Below, in pieces: positions 1 to 8,799 of a stretch of DNA of 64,000 nucleotides. The notes beneath the pieces are model-generated. The model was not told the origin of the DNA, did no database searches, and saw only the letters and a program-made list of their open reading frames with translations. Made by a program: the position numbers and the translations under genes. The stretch covers positions 62,001 through 126,000 of the forward strand of contig NZ_JAFFSU010000014.1 in assembly GCF_017948455.1 (NCBI RefSeq). The letters are read 5' to 3'. The DNA comes from Streptomyces sp. GESEQ-4. GTDB lineage: Bacteria; Actinomycetota; Actinomycetes; Streptomycetales; Streptomycetaceae. The first letter of the stretch is position 1. Every line of letters starts with the position of its first letter.

Positions 1-387
1 CCCGTGGCCATCACCGTCGCCGCCGTCGCCAAGCTGCTGCTCGCCGACCTCCCCGAGCACGAGCGCCGCGCCCTCGCGGAGAAGCTCGACTACCCCATGT
101 ACACGGCCCGTTCGACGCCGAATCCGGACGCCTTCCTCAGGGAACTGGCCAAGGTGCGCGAACAGGGCTGGGCCACCGACCTCGGCGGCCACGAGGAGTC
201 CATCAACTGCGTCGCCGCACCGATCCGCGGCGCCGACGGCCGGGTCGCCGCCGCGATGTCGGTGTCCGCGCCCAACGTCGTCGTCACCGCCGACGAACTC
301 CTCACCCTGCTCCCGCTGGTCCGCCGTACCGCGGACGCGATCAGCGGCGAGTACTCCGGCAGGACCCCCACGAAGGATGTCGTATGA
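1..387 (+). CDS. IclR-family transcriptional regulator, C-terminal part (cut by window edge)
   Basis: The frame is open at base 1, so the GTG at 4 is internal and the N-terminal winged helix lies outside the window. The visible ~128 residues match the IclR effector-binding domain: a helix ending in LLLADLPEHER corresponds to the family's GKALLA-x-LP segment, and CVAAPIRGADGRVAAAMS is the characteristic ligand-pocket strand and turn near the C-terminus. Such proteins bind a small catabolite and control adjacent catabolic genes. Its stop overlaps the start of the RidA gene (ATGA at 384), and a GntP permease follows, so it probably regulates this small cluster. The effector cannot be told from the sequence. 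Confidence 0.85.
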   Translation, partial: PVAITVAAVAKLLLADLPEHERRALAEKLDYPMYTARSTPNPDAFLRELAKVREQGWATDLGGHEESINCVAAPIRGADGRVAAAMSVSAPNVVVTADELLTLLPLVRRTADAISGEYSGRTPTKDVV

Positions 388-797
388 CCGACAAGATCGC
401 CCTCACCCCCAAGACCCACACCACGCCCCCCGCGAAGTTCTCGCACGGCGTGAAGAAGGGCAATATCCTCCAGGTCGCCGGCCAGGTCGGCTTCCTGCCC
501 GCGGTCGAGGGACAACCCCCGACACCGGCCGGCCCGACCCTGCGGGAGCAGACCCTCCAGACGCTCGCCAACGTCAAGGCGATCCTGGAGGAGGGCGGGG
601 CCTCCTGGGACGACGTGATGATGATCCGCGTCTACCTCACCGACGTCGCCCACTTCGCAGAGATGAACGAGATCTACAACGCGTACTTCGAGGAGCAGGG
701 CCTGACCCAGCCGCCCGCCGCGCGCACGACGGTCTACGTCGGCCTCCCCGCCGGACTCCTCGTAGAGATCGACGCATTGGCCGTACTGAACGACTAA
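384..797 (+). CDS. RidA (YjgF/UK114) family enamine/imine deaminase
   Basis: This 137-residue protein has the normal length for the RidA family, whose trimers hydrolyse reactive enamine/imine intermediates such as 2-aminoacrylate. Visible family features are the central MMIRVYLTDVAHFAEMNEIY segment and the C-terminal PPAARTTVYVGLP...VEIDALAVL signature containing the active-site arginine. It starts in an ATGA overlap with the IclR gene, so the two are probably translationally coupled. RidA beside an IclR regulator and a GntP permease suggests breakdown of an amino acid or related amine rather than simple gluconate use; that is inference. Confidence 0.9.
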   Translation: MTDKIALTPKTHTTPPAKFSHGVKKGNILQVAGQVGFLPAVEGQPPTPAGPTLREQTLQTLANVKAILEEGGASWDDVMMIRVYLTDVAHFAEMNEIYNAYFEEQGLTQPPAARTTVYVGLPAGLLVEIDALAVLND

Positions 798-804
798 CGG
801 CACA

Positions 805-864
805 CCCGCGCCCCCAGAGGGGCGCGGGGAACTGCGCGACAAGCCACAACGCACCCGCACCCGG
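805..864. repeat. Dispersed GC-rich intergenic repeat, copy 1
   Basis: The core AGGGGCGCGGGGAACTGCGC recurs at 33975-34021 and 47305-47350, each time between genes and in the same orientation, followed by a degenerate CCACAACGCACCCGCACCCGG-like tail. In this copy the 5' part forms a perfect 10-bp hairpin (805-814 with 819-828, loop CAGA), so it could also terminate the RidA transcript. No coding potential is seen. Confidence 0.7.
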
Positions 865-945
865 CATGGCGCCCCACCCCCGCAGACGCCAAGCCGCGAT
901 ACCCCACGCCCCGACACCGCATGCATTTACGAAGAGGACCCCCGA

Positions 946-2424
946 ATGTCCTATCCGCTCGCCGCCAGCGCCCCCGCCGAAACCCCACCCCACACCGGAG
1001 GCCTGCTCCTCCTCATCGACGGCACCGCCGGACTCCTCACCGTCGCCGCCCTCGGCATCGCCCTGCTCCTCTTTCTGATCATCAAGGCGAGACTCCAACC
1101 CTTCGTCGCCCTCCTCGCCGTCTCCATAGCCGTCGGCCTGCTCGCAGGACTGTCCGTCACCGAACTCTTCGGCACCGTCCAGCGCAGCGACGCCGTGTCC
1201 ACCATCGAGTCCGGCATGGGCGGCATCCTCGGCCATGTCGCAATCATCATCGGCCTGGGCACCATGCTCGGCGCGATCCTCGAAGTCAGCGGCGGCGCCG
1301 AGGTGCTGGCCTCCCGGCTGCTGAACCTCTTCGGCGAGAAGCGCGCGCCGCTCGCCATGGGCGTCACCGGCGTGATCTTCGGTATCCCGGTCTTCTTCGA
1401 CGTGGGCATCTTCGTCCTGGCGCCGATCGTGTACGCGGCGGCGAAGCGGAGCGGCAAGTCGATCCTGCTCTACTGTCTGCCCCTGCTGGCGGGCCTGTCG
1501 ATGACCCACGCGTTCCTGCCCCCGCACCCCGGCCCGGTGGCGGCGGCGGGTCTGCTCCACGTCGATCTCGGCTGGGTCATCCTCATGGGCGTCGTCTGCG
1601 GTGTCCCCGCCGTGCTGGCCGCCTGGGTGTTCTCGGACTGGATCGGCAAGCGGATCTTCGTCGCCGTACCGCAGGACATGGTGGAGGCGGCGGCCGAGGC
1701 GAAGCTGGCGGTCGTCAACGAGCAGCGCGAGGCGGGCGTCGAGCCCCCGGAGAAGCCGGTCCCGCTCGGTACGGTCCTCGCCATCATCGGTACGCCCCTG
1801 GTGCTGATCCTCGCCGCGACCTTCTCCTCCATCGCCCTGGACCCCTCCACGGCCCGCTCGGTGATCGAGTTCTTCGGCAGCCCCTTCGTCGCCCTCACCA
1901 TCGCCCTGCTGCTCGCGTACTACCTGCTCGGCCTCCGGCGCGGCTGGTCCCGCAAGTCCCTGGAGCGGGTCTCCACGTCGTCCCTCAAGCCCGTCGGCAA
2001 CATCCTGCTCGTCGTCGGCGCGGGCGGGATCTTCGGCGCCGTCCTCAAGGCCAGCGGCGTCGCCCAGGCCCTCTCCGACACCTTCAACGACGTCGGCCTC
2101 CCCGTGATCGTCCTCTCCTACCTGATCTCGGTCGTCCTGCGCGTCGCCCAGGGCTCGGCCACCGTGGCGATCGTCACGACGGCCGGCATCGTCGCCCCCC
2201 TCCTCTCCGAGGGCGACCACTCCCAGGCCTTCATCGCCCTCGTCATCATGGCCATCTCCGCGGGCTCCATCTTCGCCTCCCACGTCAACGACGGGGGCTT
2301 CTGGATGGTCGCCAAGTACTTCGGCATCAGCGAGCGAGACACCCTCAAGACGTGGACCGTGCTTGAGACGGTGCTGTCGGTGGTGGGATTCGTGGTGGCG
2401 TCGGTGTTGAGTTTCGTGGTGTAG
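946..2424 (+). CDS. GntP-family permease (gluconate/D-serine type H+ symporter)
   Basis: A 492-residue integral membrane protein with about 12 hydrophobic segments. Typical GntP features include the GVIFGIPVFFDVGIFVLAPI segment, HAFLPPHPGPVAAAG, the second-half VAQGSATVAIVTTAGI and the C-terminal HVNDGGFWMVAKYF. The family imports sugar acids (gluconate) or D-serine with protons. The start is the ATG after a purine-rich GAAGAGGA. RidA next door would fit an amino-acid substrate (DsdX-like), but the substrate is unproven. Its 3' end is partly repeated just downstream (2462-2650). Confidence 0.92.
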   Translation: MSYPLAASAPAETPPHTGGLLLLIDGTAGLLTVAALGIALLLFLIIKARLQPFVALLAVSIAVGLLAGLSVTELFGTVQRSDAVSTIESGMGGILGHVAIIIGLGTMLGAILEVSGGAEVLASRLLNLFGEKRAPLAMGVTGVIFGIPVFFDVGIFVLAPIVYAAAKRSGKSILLYCLPLLAGLSMTHAFLPPHPGPVAAAGLLHVDLGWVILMGVVCGVPAVLAAWVFSDWIGKRIFVAVPQDMVEAAAEAKLAVVNEQREAGVEPPEKPVPLGTVLAIIGTPLVLILAATFSSIALDPSTARSVIEFFGSPFVALTIALLLAYYLLGLRRGWSRKSLERVSTSSLKPVGNILLVVGAGGIFGAVLKASGVAQALSDTFNDVGLPVIVLSYLISVVLRVAQGSATVAIVTTAGIVAPLLSEGDHSQAFIALVIMAISAGSIFASHVNDGGFWMVAKYFGISERDTLKTWTVLETVLSVVGFVVASVLSFVV

Positions 2425-2461
2425 GCGTCGTTTGGGGTGGATCGGGTCGGTGTGTGTCTGT

Positions 2462-2650
2462 GCCGGCTCGATCTTCGCCTCGCACGTCAACGACGGCGCC
2501 CGCGCGGAGCGCGCTGATGGATGCAGCTGGATGGTCGCCAAGTACTTCGGCATCAGCGAGCGAGACACCCTCAAGACCTGGACCGTCCTTGAGACGGTGC
2601 TGTCGGTCGGGGGCTTCGTCATGGCGGCCGTACTGAGCCTGTTCATGTAG
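2462..2650 (+). pseudogene. Remnant of a second gntP-like gene (last ~55 codons)
   Basis: The stretch repeats the last 54 codons of the upstream permease gene: AGSIFASHVNDG, WMVAKYFGISERDTLKTW and TVLETVLSV reappear, ending in its own TAG. The middle 50 bases are almost identical to the functional copy, while the last 50 have diverged at third positions. Residues GF of the parent are replaced by ARAERADGCS, a net 24-base in-frame insertion. No start codon with a ribosome site and no upstream part exist, so it is read as a gene-end remnant, either of a tandem paralogue or of a partial duplication. Confidence 0.8.
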
Positions 2651-2715
2651 GCGTCTCATAACGAAGTCGGGGCTGGCTGTGTACGACACAGGATCGTCGA
2701 CCATACTGCTGCGCT

Positions 2716-3231
2716 GTGGAGCAGCGCATAGGTTCGAGCAGCCAGCCCCTGGACGGCGCCGGGGTCGACCCGGCCTTCATCCCCGGGATCACCCCACCCG
2801 TGTCCGAAGAGCCGGAGGACGTGGAGCCTCAGGACACGGAGGCGGAGGAGCCGGTCGAGGAGGAGACTCCTGAGGAGCCCGCCGCCTCCGAAGAGGAGGA
2901 GCGGGAGCCTGAAGAGGAGGCCGAGGAGGCCCCCGACGGGCCCGTCTTCGAGGCCTCCGACCGCCGCGCCAAGATAGTCGCCGACCACCGCGGCGTACGA
3001 CTCTCCCTGGACGACCAGGCATGTGAGTTCCGCTGGGACGAGATCGGCGCGGTCGAGACGGAGACCCCCCGCTTCGGCAAGCGTTTCACCATCACGGTGC
3101 ACACTCCTGACCGCCGCTGGTACCCGATCGAGATCGAGGCGCCGGCCAGGAGCAGCTTCAGCGAGTGGGAGTCACAGCTGGACGCGGTGCTGGACGCCTA
3201 CTTCGAGGAGTCCGAAGAGGAGTCCGACTAG
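2716..3231 (+). CDS. Acidic protein with C-terminal PH-like small domain, function unknown
   Basis: 171 residues from a GTG start. Residues ~1-75 are a low-complexity linker extremely rich in Glu, Asp and Pro; residues ~78-165 form a compact domain (RRAKIVADHRGVRLSLDD, EFRWDEIGAVETE, then a C-terminal amphipathic helix). The domain resembles that of the protein at 10138-10572 in pattern (V-x-D-x-x-GV, W-x-EI-x-x-V, a final helix), so the two look like distant paralogues with different linkers. I do not recognise a named family. The stop overlaps the convergent carboxypeptidase stop in a shared CTAG. Confidence 0.75.
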   Translation: MEQRIGSSSQPLDGAGVDPAFIPGITPPVSEEPEDVEPQDTEAEEPVEEETPEEPAASEEEEREPEEEAEEAPDGPVFEASDRRAKIVADHRGVRLSLDDQACEFRWDEIGAVETETPRFGKRFTITVHTPDRRWYPIEIEAPARSSFSEWESQLDAVLDAYFEESEEESD

Positions 3232-4583
3232 CTGCAGTACTGGGCCTCCTTACCAATGGACCTGTACATACAGTCCGCGTTCTCCAGCAACTGCAAAACC
3301 GCATCCCGGTTCCGCGAAGTCTCCCGCTCGATCACCTCGTCGGGCGGGTAGAACCCACCCCCGGAGCTCGACCGCGGATACATCTCGAAGGTGTACCCGA
3401 AGATCTTCTGGTTGCCCCACAGCCAGTCGTCGATCGACCCGTCGGTGATGTACAGGTCACTGGACTGCTCGGGCGTGTAGCCGTTGCTGGCGGCCATCTT
3501 CCCGCCCACCGTGGCGAAGGCGTTGCGGTCGTCGGCCGTCATGCCGGTCGTCGTGTCGGCGGAGGTGTACCCGAAGGGCCACAGCACCAGCTCGCTGTAC
3601 GTGTGGAAGTCGACCCCCGCCTTGATCTGCTGCACACCGCCGACGACCCGGCTGCGCACGAAGTTGGCGACGACCTTGACCTCCGGTGCCGACTCAGCGG
3701 ACGCGCCCCGGTACGTGTCCGAGGACGTCGACCCCGACGACCCGCCACAGCAGCCCCACCGGTAGTTCCAGTTCCGGTTGAGGTCGGTGCCGACGTACGA
3801 CGAACCGGAGTTGGGCTGCCGGTTCTTCCGCCAGGAGCGGTAGGAGCCGCTCGCGATGTCGTACTCGCCGCCGTCGGGGTTGAGGTCGGGGACGATCCAG
3901 ATCTCGCGGTTGTTCACCATGCTGGTGACACGGGAGTCGGTGCCGTAGTCGGACGTCAACTCCCGCAGCAGATACAGCGCCATCTCGACGGTGAGGTGCT
4001 CACGCGCGTGCTGGTGGTGCGTGAACAGCACCTCCGGCTCGGACTCGTCCGTGGAGACGTTGTCGCTGATCTTGATGGCGACGATGTTCCGGCCCTGGTA
4101 CGACGTGCCGATGGTCCGCTGGCTCGCGATGCTCGGGTTGGCCGAGACGAGGGAGTTGATCTCGCTCGTCATCTCCGCGTAGTTGTGGTACTTGGAGTCG
4201 GCCGACGGGAAGTCGAGCAGCCGTACGTCGTCCTCGCCGGCCGAGCGGTCCGGGACCGCGCCCAACGGCGTGACCTCGTAGCCGAGTTGGCGCAGCTTCT
4301 TGATCTGGTCGGCGCGGCCCGAGACGACCACGCCGTGGTCGTCGGCGTCGTCGACCGTCACGCCGGCCTGCTGGATCGCCGTACGGTCCTTGGCCGTCGA
4401 GTGCATATGGACCTCGTACTGGCGGATGTCGTCCGCCGAGGCCGTGGGGCGGGAGCCGCCGTCCGCGGTGGCGTTCGTGGCCGTCGCGGCGAGGGGGGCC
4501 GCGAGCGCGAAGGCGGCGAGGGCGGCCAGCGCGGCGGTTCGTCTGCCGCCTCGTGCGCCTGAGCCGCGTATGCGAAGTCGCAT
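3228..4583 (-). CDS. Secreted zinc carboxypeptidase, M14 family
   Basis: About 451 residues starting at the ATG at 4583, preceded by AAGGAGAT; longer upstream frames lack such a site. The N-terminus has a basic segment and a long Ala-rich hydrophobic core ending near ATA, a secretion signal. M14 marks in order: HAREH (zinc ligands His and Glu), RNWNYRWGCC, the distal zinc ligand in VDFHTYSELVLWPFGY, and GYTFEMYPRSS carrying the catalytic Glu. Enzymes of this type remove C-terminal residues from extracellular peptides. The gene is monocistronic and converges on the acidic-protein gene with a 4-nt overlap. Confidence 0.93.
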   Translation of the reverse strand: MRLRIRGSGARGGRRTAALAALAAFALAAPLAATATNATADGGSRPTASADDIRQYEVHMHSTAKDRTAIQQAGVTVDDADDHGVVVSGRADQIKKLRQLGYEVTPLGAVPDRSAGEDDVRLLDFPSADSKYHNYAEMTSEINSLVSANPSIASQRTIGTSYQGRNIVAIKISDNVSTDESEPEVLFTHHQHAREHLTVEMALYLLRELTSDYGTDSRVTSMVNNREIWIVPDLNPDGGEYDIASGSYRSWRKNRQPNSGSSYVGTDLNRNWNYRWGCCGGSSGSTSSDTYRGASAESAPEVKVVANFVRSRVVGGVQQIKAGVDFHTYSELVLWPFGYTSADTTTGMTADDRNAFATVGGKMAASNGYTPEQSSDLYITDGSIDDWLWGNQKIFGYTFEMYPRSSSGGGFYPPDEVIERETSRNRDAVLQLLENADCMYRSIGKEAQYCS

Positions 4584-4905
4584 GAAATCTCCTTGTTTCT
4601 CCAGTAGTTCCGGGGTCTCCGGAGTGGGGAGTGGAGCTGGGGGGTGTCTCTCTGCGACGTACGTGTGCGGGGTGTGGCGCTCATGGTGGAGGTATGGCAT
4701 GGCCCGGTCAAGAGTTGGCCGGGAGTCAGTGGCTGAAAAGCGGCCGCGCAGTGTACGCCCGCCCGTCCCGGCAGACCCGGACCCCGGCGAAGTGCACCCG
4801 ACGGTGTGACCGCGGCGTGCAAATATGCAATCCGCCGCGGGAGAGTGGGGATCTCACCCCCCGGCTTTCCTCGGACCCCCACACCCTCCCAAGGACTGGC
4901 TGATC

Positions 4906-7224
4906 ATGGGCGGATCAGCGCCACGACGGGACCGTCACCTGCCGGCCGAGACGACCAGCTTCGTCGACCGCCGGGACGAACTGGCCGAAGGCCGCGAGCT
5001 GTTGGCCCGCGCCCGGCTGGTCACACTCACCGGTCCCGGCGGCGTCGGCAAGACCCGGCTCGCCGCGCGCCTCGCGGCCCGGGTGGCCCGCGCCTTCCCG
5101 GACGGCGTGCGCTTCGTGCACCTGGCGGGTCTGCACGACCCGGCGCTCGTCCCGCTCGCCGCCGCCGACGCGCTCGGCCTGCACGACCACTCCTCGCAGC
5201 CCCCACTGGACGCCCTCGTGGAGCAGGTACGGGACCGGCGGCTGCTCCTCGTCGTCGACAACTGCGAGCATCTGCTGCCCGCGTGCGCCGAACTCGCCGC
5301 CGCCCTGCTGCACGGCACCGCAGGCGTCCGCGTCCTCGCGACCAGCCGTCACCGCCTGGGCCTCACCGAGGAACATCTGCTGGACGTACGGCCGTTGCCG
5401 GTCCCCGACCCGGACGGTGACCTCTCCGCCGCCGACGGCTACCCCGCCCTCGCCCTCTTCGCCGACCGCGCCGCCGCCGTCGTCCCCGGCTTCCGCCTCA
5501 CCGCCGCCAACCGGGCCGCCGTCGCCCGGCTGTGCCGCCGCCTCGACGGCCTCCCGCTCGCCATCGAACTCGCCGCCGTCCGGATGCGCGTCCTCGGCGT
5601 CGAGCAGCTCCTCGACCGCCTCGACGACCGCTACCGCCTGCTCAACGCCGGCAGCCCGGCCGCCCTGCCCCGGCACCAGACCCTGTGCGCCGCCATCGAC
5701 TGGAGCCACGAACTGTGCACCGAGCGCGAGCAGTTGGTGTGGGCGCGCGCCTCCGTGCTGGCCGGCAGCTTCGACCTGGACACGGCGGAAGCCGTGTGCG
5801 CGGACGGCGAGAAGGTCGGCGCGCACGACGTCCTCGAAGCCGTCGCCGGACTTGTCGACAAGTCGGTGCTGTGCCGGGAGCCGGGCCCTGACGGGGTGCG
5901 CTACCGGCTGCTGTTCACCCTGCGCCACTACGGCCTGGAGCGGCTGCGCCGGCTGCCCGGCGAGGAGACCGCCGCCCGGCGCCGCCAGCGCGACTGGACG
6001 CAGGCGTGCGCCGCCGCCCACGAACGCGCCTGGTTCGGTCCCGGACAGCGCGAGACCGTCGCCCGGCTCCGCGCCGACCAGGACAACCTGCGCGCCGCCC
6101 TCGACTTCTGCCTCACCGCCCCCGGCGAACGCCTCGCCGGACTACGGCTCGCGGGCACCCTCTGGTTCTACTGGCACGCCTGCGGCGCACCCCGCGAAGG
6201 CCGCTACTGGGTCGACCGCGCCCTCGACGCCAACCCCGAACCGACCCCCGAACGCGCCCGCGGCCTATGGGTCGCCGGACTCCTCGCCGCCGCCACCCAG
6301 GACCTCGCCCGAGGCCTGGACCTCGCCAAGGACGCCCGCCGCCTCGCCCGTCACCTCGGCGACCCGGCCGAGACCGCCCACGCCGAGTACGTCATCGGCG
6401 TCCTCCAGCTCTTCGGCAACGACCTCCAGATCGCCCTCGCCCACTTCGAGACCGCCGTCGCCCGCGGCCGCGCCCCCGGCCAGCACCTCAGCATGCACGG
6501 CCTCGACAAGGTCGAACTCGCCTGCGCGCTCGCCCTGCTGGGCCAGGCCGACCGTGCCGTCGCCGTCTGCGAGGCCGCGCTGCCCGAATGCGCCGAGCAC
6601 GACGAGGAATGGGTGCGCTCCTACCTGCTGCGGATCCTGGCCCTCGCCCACGCCGTCCGCCAGGACTGGCCACGCGCCGAACGGCACGCCCTCGACGCGC
6701 TGCGCCGCAAGCTCGACGTCTACGACGTCATCGGCATCGGCCTCACCCTCGACCTGCTCGCCGTGATCGCCGCCGAACGCGGCAACCCGGAACGCGCCGC
6801 CGTCCTGCTCGGCGCAGCCGACCGCGTCTGGGCCGACATCGACAAAGACCGCTGGGGCTCGGACGCCCTCAACTCCGCACGAAGACAGTGCGAGAAACGG
6901 GCGCGCGAGACGCTGGACGGGCCCGCCTTCCAGCGGTCGTACGAACGCGGCAGTGCGCTCGGCGTCACAGAGGCCGCCGCCTACGCCCTCAGCGACGAAC
7001 AGCCACCGGACGACACCAGCGAGCGGCCCACCAACGGCGTCCGCCTCACCCGCCGTGAGACGGAGGTCGCCGCGCTCGTCGCCGAAGGGCTCGCCAACCA
7101 GCAGATCGCCGACCGACTGGTGATCGCCCGCCGAACCGCCGAAGGCCATGTGGAACGCATCCTCAGCAAGCTCGGCTTCAGCAACCGCAGCCAGATCGCC
7201 GCCTGGGTGGCCGCCCAGCGCTGA
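4906..7224 (+). CDS. STAND-type ATPase regulator with C-terminal LuxR helix-turn-helix
   Basis: 772 residues from ATG 4906 (AAGGA about 12 nt upstream). Domains: N-terminal NB-ARC-like ATPase with Walker A GPGGVGKT at residues 43-50 and Walker B LLLVVDNCEH; a winged-helix linker (LPLAIELAAVRMRVL); a central alpha-helical TPR-like region; and a C-terminal LuxR domain (LTRRETEVAALVAEGLANQQIADRL split over the scanning and recognition helices). This is the layout of large ATP-dependent regulators (MalT/AfsR-like without a SARP domain). Its target is not evident; the MEDS and RsbW-like genes start 40 nt and ~1 kb downstream and may be co-transcribed. Confidence 0.9.
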   Translation: MGGSAPRRDRHLPAETTSFVDRRDELAEGRELLARARLVTLTGPGGVGKTRLAARLAARVARAFPDGVRFVHLAGLHDPALVPLAAADALGLHDHSSQPPLDALVEQVRDRRLLLVVDNCEHLLPACAELAAALLHGTAGVRVLATSRHRLGLTEEHLLDVRPLPVPDPDGDLSAADGYPALALFADRAAAVVPGFRLTAANRAAVARLCRRLDGLPLAIELAAVRMRVLGVEQLLDRLDDRYRLLNAGSPAALPRHQTLCAAIDWSHELCTEREQLVWARASVLAGSFDLDTAEAVCADGEKVGAHDVLEAVAGLVDKSVLCREPGPDGVRYRLLFTLRHYGLERLRRLPGEETAARRRQRDWTQACAAAHERAWFGPGQRETVARLRADQDNLRAALDFCLTAPGERLAGLRLAGTLWFYWHACGAPREGRYWVDRALDANPEPTPERARGLWVAGLLAAATQDLARGLDLAKDARRLARHLGDPAETAHAEYVIGVLQLFGNDLQIALAHFETAVARGRAPGQHLSMHGLDKVELACALALLGQADRAVAVCEAALPECAEHDEEWVRSYLLRILALAHAVRQDWPRAERHALDALRRKLDVYDVIGIGLTLDLLAVIAAERGNPERAAVLLGAADRVWADIDKDRWGSDALNSARRQCEKRARETLDGPAFQRSYERGSALGVTEAAAYALSDEQPPDDTSERPTNGVRLTRRETEVAALVAEGLANQQIADRLVIARRTAEGHVERILSKLGFSNRSQIAAWVAAQR

Positions 7225-7264
7225 ACCCGTCAGGCACCTCCCTCCCCGACCTCGAAGGGAACCC

Positions 7265-8173
7265 GTGACCAACCAACCCGCCCCAGCCCACGGGGCGTTC
7301 GACCACCGTATGGCCGTCTTCGGCACGGACGACGCATTCGTCGCCGCCGCCCTCCCGTTCCTCACCGAAGGACTCGGCGCCCCCGGCGAACCCCCGCCCG
7401 TCGCCATCGCCGCCCCCGGCAAGCTGGACCTGCTGCGGGACGCACTCGGCGCGGACGCCAAGAGCGTCGGCCTGATCCCGCAGACCGACTGGTACACCGG
7501 CAATGCCGCCAACGCCGTCGCCCAGGGCGCCGGTTACCTCGCCGCGCACGCCGGACCCGGCGGCCGTATCCACCTCCTCATGGAACCCGTCTGGGACGGC
7601 CGCGCCGGACGCTCACCCCGCGAGACCGCCGAGTGGATCCGCTACGAGGCCCTCGCCAACCTCCTCTTCGCGCCGCTCGCGACCACCGCCCTGTGCGCGT
7701 ACGACACCCGCACCGCCGGAGCCGCCATCGTCGCCGCCGCCCGCCGCGCCCACCCCGGCACGGGCACCTACGTGGACCCGGTCACGCTCGCCGCCGAACT
7801 GGACGCCGTACCGCTGCCCGAGCCTCCGGCGGACGCGCAGCACCTCCACCACCCGGACCCGGACGAGCTGTGCGCCGTCGCGGTCGCCCGTGGACTGTCC
7901 GCCGCGGACGCCGAGTTGTTCGCCGGCTCCGTCCTCGCGGCGGCGGCCTCCCTCGGACCGGTCACCGGCGCGCTGCTGTGGGGCGCCGCCCCCGCCTGCG
8001 TCTGCGAACTGCGCACCACACGCCGCGTCGCCGACCCGCTCGCCGGGTTCATCCCGCCGCCCGACGCCGAGCTCGAGCCGGAACAGGGGCTGTGGTTCGC
8101 CCGGCAGGTCTGCGCGTACGTCGATGTGCGCGACGACGCGGAGGGGGCGACCGTACGTCTGCAGTACGGGTAG
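7265..8173 (+). CDS. MEDS-domain (DcmR-type sensory) protein
   Basis: 302 residues from GTG 7265, preceded by GAAGGGA. Residues ~10-160 match the MEDS domain, originally described from methanogen/methylotroph DcmR regulators: HRMAVFGTDD, an alternating beta/alpha core, HLLMEPVWDGR and CAYDTR. The C-terminal half (LHHPDPDELCAVAVARGL...) is a helical region that I cannot assign. No DNA-binding motif is seen, so it probably senses and passes a signal to another protein. It lies between a STAND regulator and an RsbW-like ATPase, a pairing common in Streptomyces phosphatase/anti-sigma networks. Confidence 0.8.
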   Translation: MTNQPAPAHGAFDHRMAVFGTDDAFVAAALPFLTEGLGAPGEPPPVAIAAPGKLDLLRDALGADAKSVGLIPQTDWYTGNAANAVAQGAGYLAAHAGPGGRIHLLMEPVWDGRAGRSPRETAEWIRYEALANLLFAPLATTALCAYDTRTAGAAIVAAARRAHPGTGTYVDPVTLAAELDAVPLPEPPADAQHLHHPDPDELCAVAVARGLSAADAELFAGSVLAAAASLGPVTGALLWGAAPACVCELRTTRRVADPLAGFIPPPDAELEPEQGLWFARQVCAYVDVRDDAEGATVRLQYG

Positions 8174-8249
8174 GCGTACGTCGACGCAGGTACGGAAACA
8201 GGTAGTCCTCCCCGTGTGCGGTATACGCGGGGAGGACACCGTAGGAACC

Positions 8250-8726
8250 ATGCTGCAACTCTCCGGGGGACGCCTCCCGGAACCCGGTCCCAGGTACGGC
8301 GCCTACCCCCAACCGCCCTTGGGGGCAGGCCACGTGAGCGTCGACTACGAGCCTCGCCCCACCTCGGTCCGCGAGGCCCGCGCGGAGGTCCGCCGGCAGT
8401 TGGAGATATGGGGACTGGGCGAGCGGGAGGACGTGGCCGACACCGCCGAGCTGCTCGTCAGCGAGCTGGCGACCAATGCGTTACTGCACTCCGAGAGCAG
8501 GTTCACGCTCACCATGACCGCCGCGCACGGTGTTCTGCGGTGTGAGGTCGCGGACGCGGGTGGTGGACAGCCGCGAGTGCTGGACGCGGGGACGGCGGAG
8601 AGCGGTCGGGGGATGTTCTTAGTAGATGCCCTTGCCCGGCGCTGGGGCTGCCACCAGGACGGACCGGGCACGACAGTCTGGTTCGAGCTCGATACGTGCG
8701 GCTGCAACGGCTGTGGTGGGCGATAG
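8250..8726 (+). CDS. RsbW-like ATP-binding protein (anti-sigma kinase type)
   Basis: 158 residues from ATG 8250 (GGAGG and TAGGAA upstream); a GTG at 8335 is a possible shorter start. It is a lone HATPase_c domain: TAELLVSELATNALLHS carries the N-box Asn, EVADAGGGQPRV the G1-like Asp, and RGMFLVDALARRWG the lid/G2 region, ending in WFELDTC. Proteins of this class usually phosphorylate or bind anti-anti-sigma factors. The Cys-rich tail CGCNGC is unusual for the family and could bind metal or be redox-active. It follows the MEDS gene after 76 nt and is likely its partner. Confidence 0.82.
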   Translation: MLQLSGGRLPEPGPRYGAYPQPPLGAGHVSVDYEPRPTSVREARAEVRRQLEIWGLGEREDVADTAELLVSELATNALLHSESRFTLTMTAAHGVLRCEVADAGGGQPRVLDAGTAESGRGMFLVDALARRWGCHQDGPGTTVWFELDTCGCNGCGGR

Positions 8727-8730
8727 CCGT

Positions 8731-8757
8731 GTGCGCATCGGGTGCTGATCGGCGCAC
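8731..8757. other. Short inverted repeat before the Nramp gene
   Basis: GTGCGC (8731-8736) and GCGCAC (8752-8757) are inverted copies separated by 15 nt containing ATCGGG and TGATCG. It could weakly terminate the RsbW-like gene or bind a metal regulator, but no DtxR/IdeR- or Mur-type box is recognisable. Confidence 0.35.
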
Positions 8758-8799
8758 GCCCCCTTGTGCCCTCGTACGCTTTGCGCTTTCTTGATCGGC

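Noticed and set aside
637..2646. A 669-codon open frame on the minus strand across the GntP gene.
   Set aside because: It is the antisense shadow of a strongly biased GntP gene; composition is Asp/Gly/Arg-rich repeats, there is no ribosome site and no protein family.
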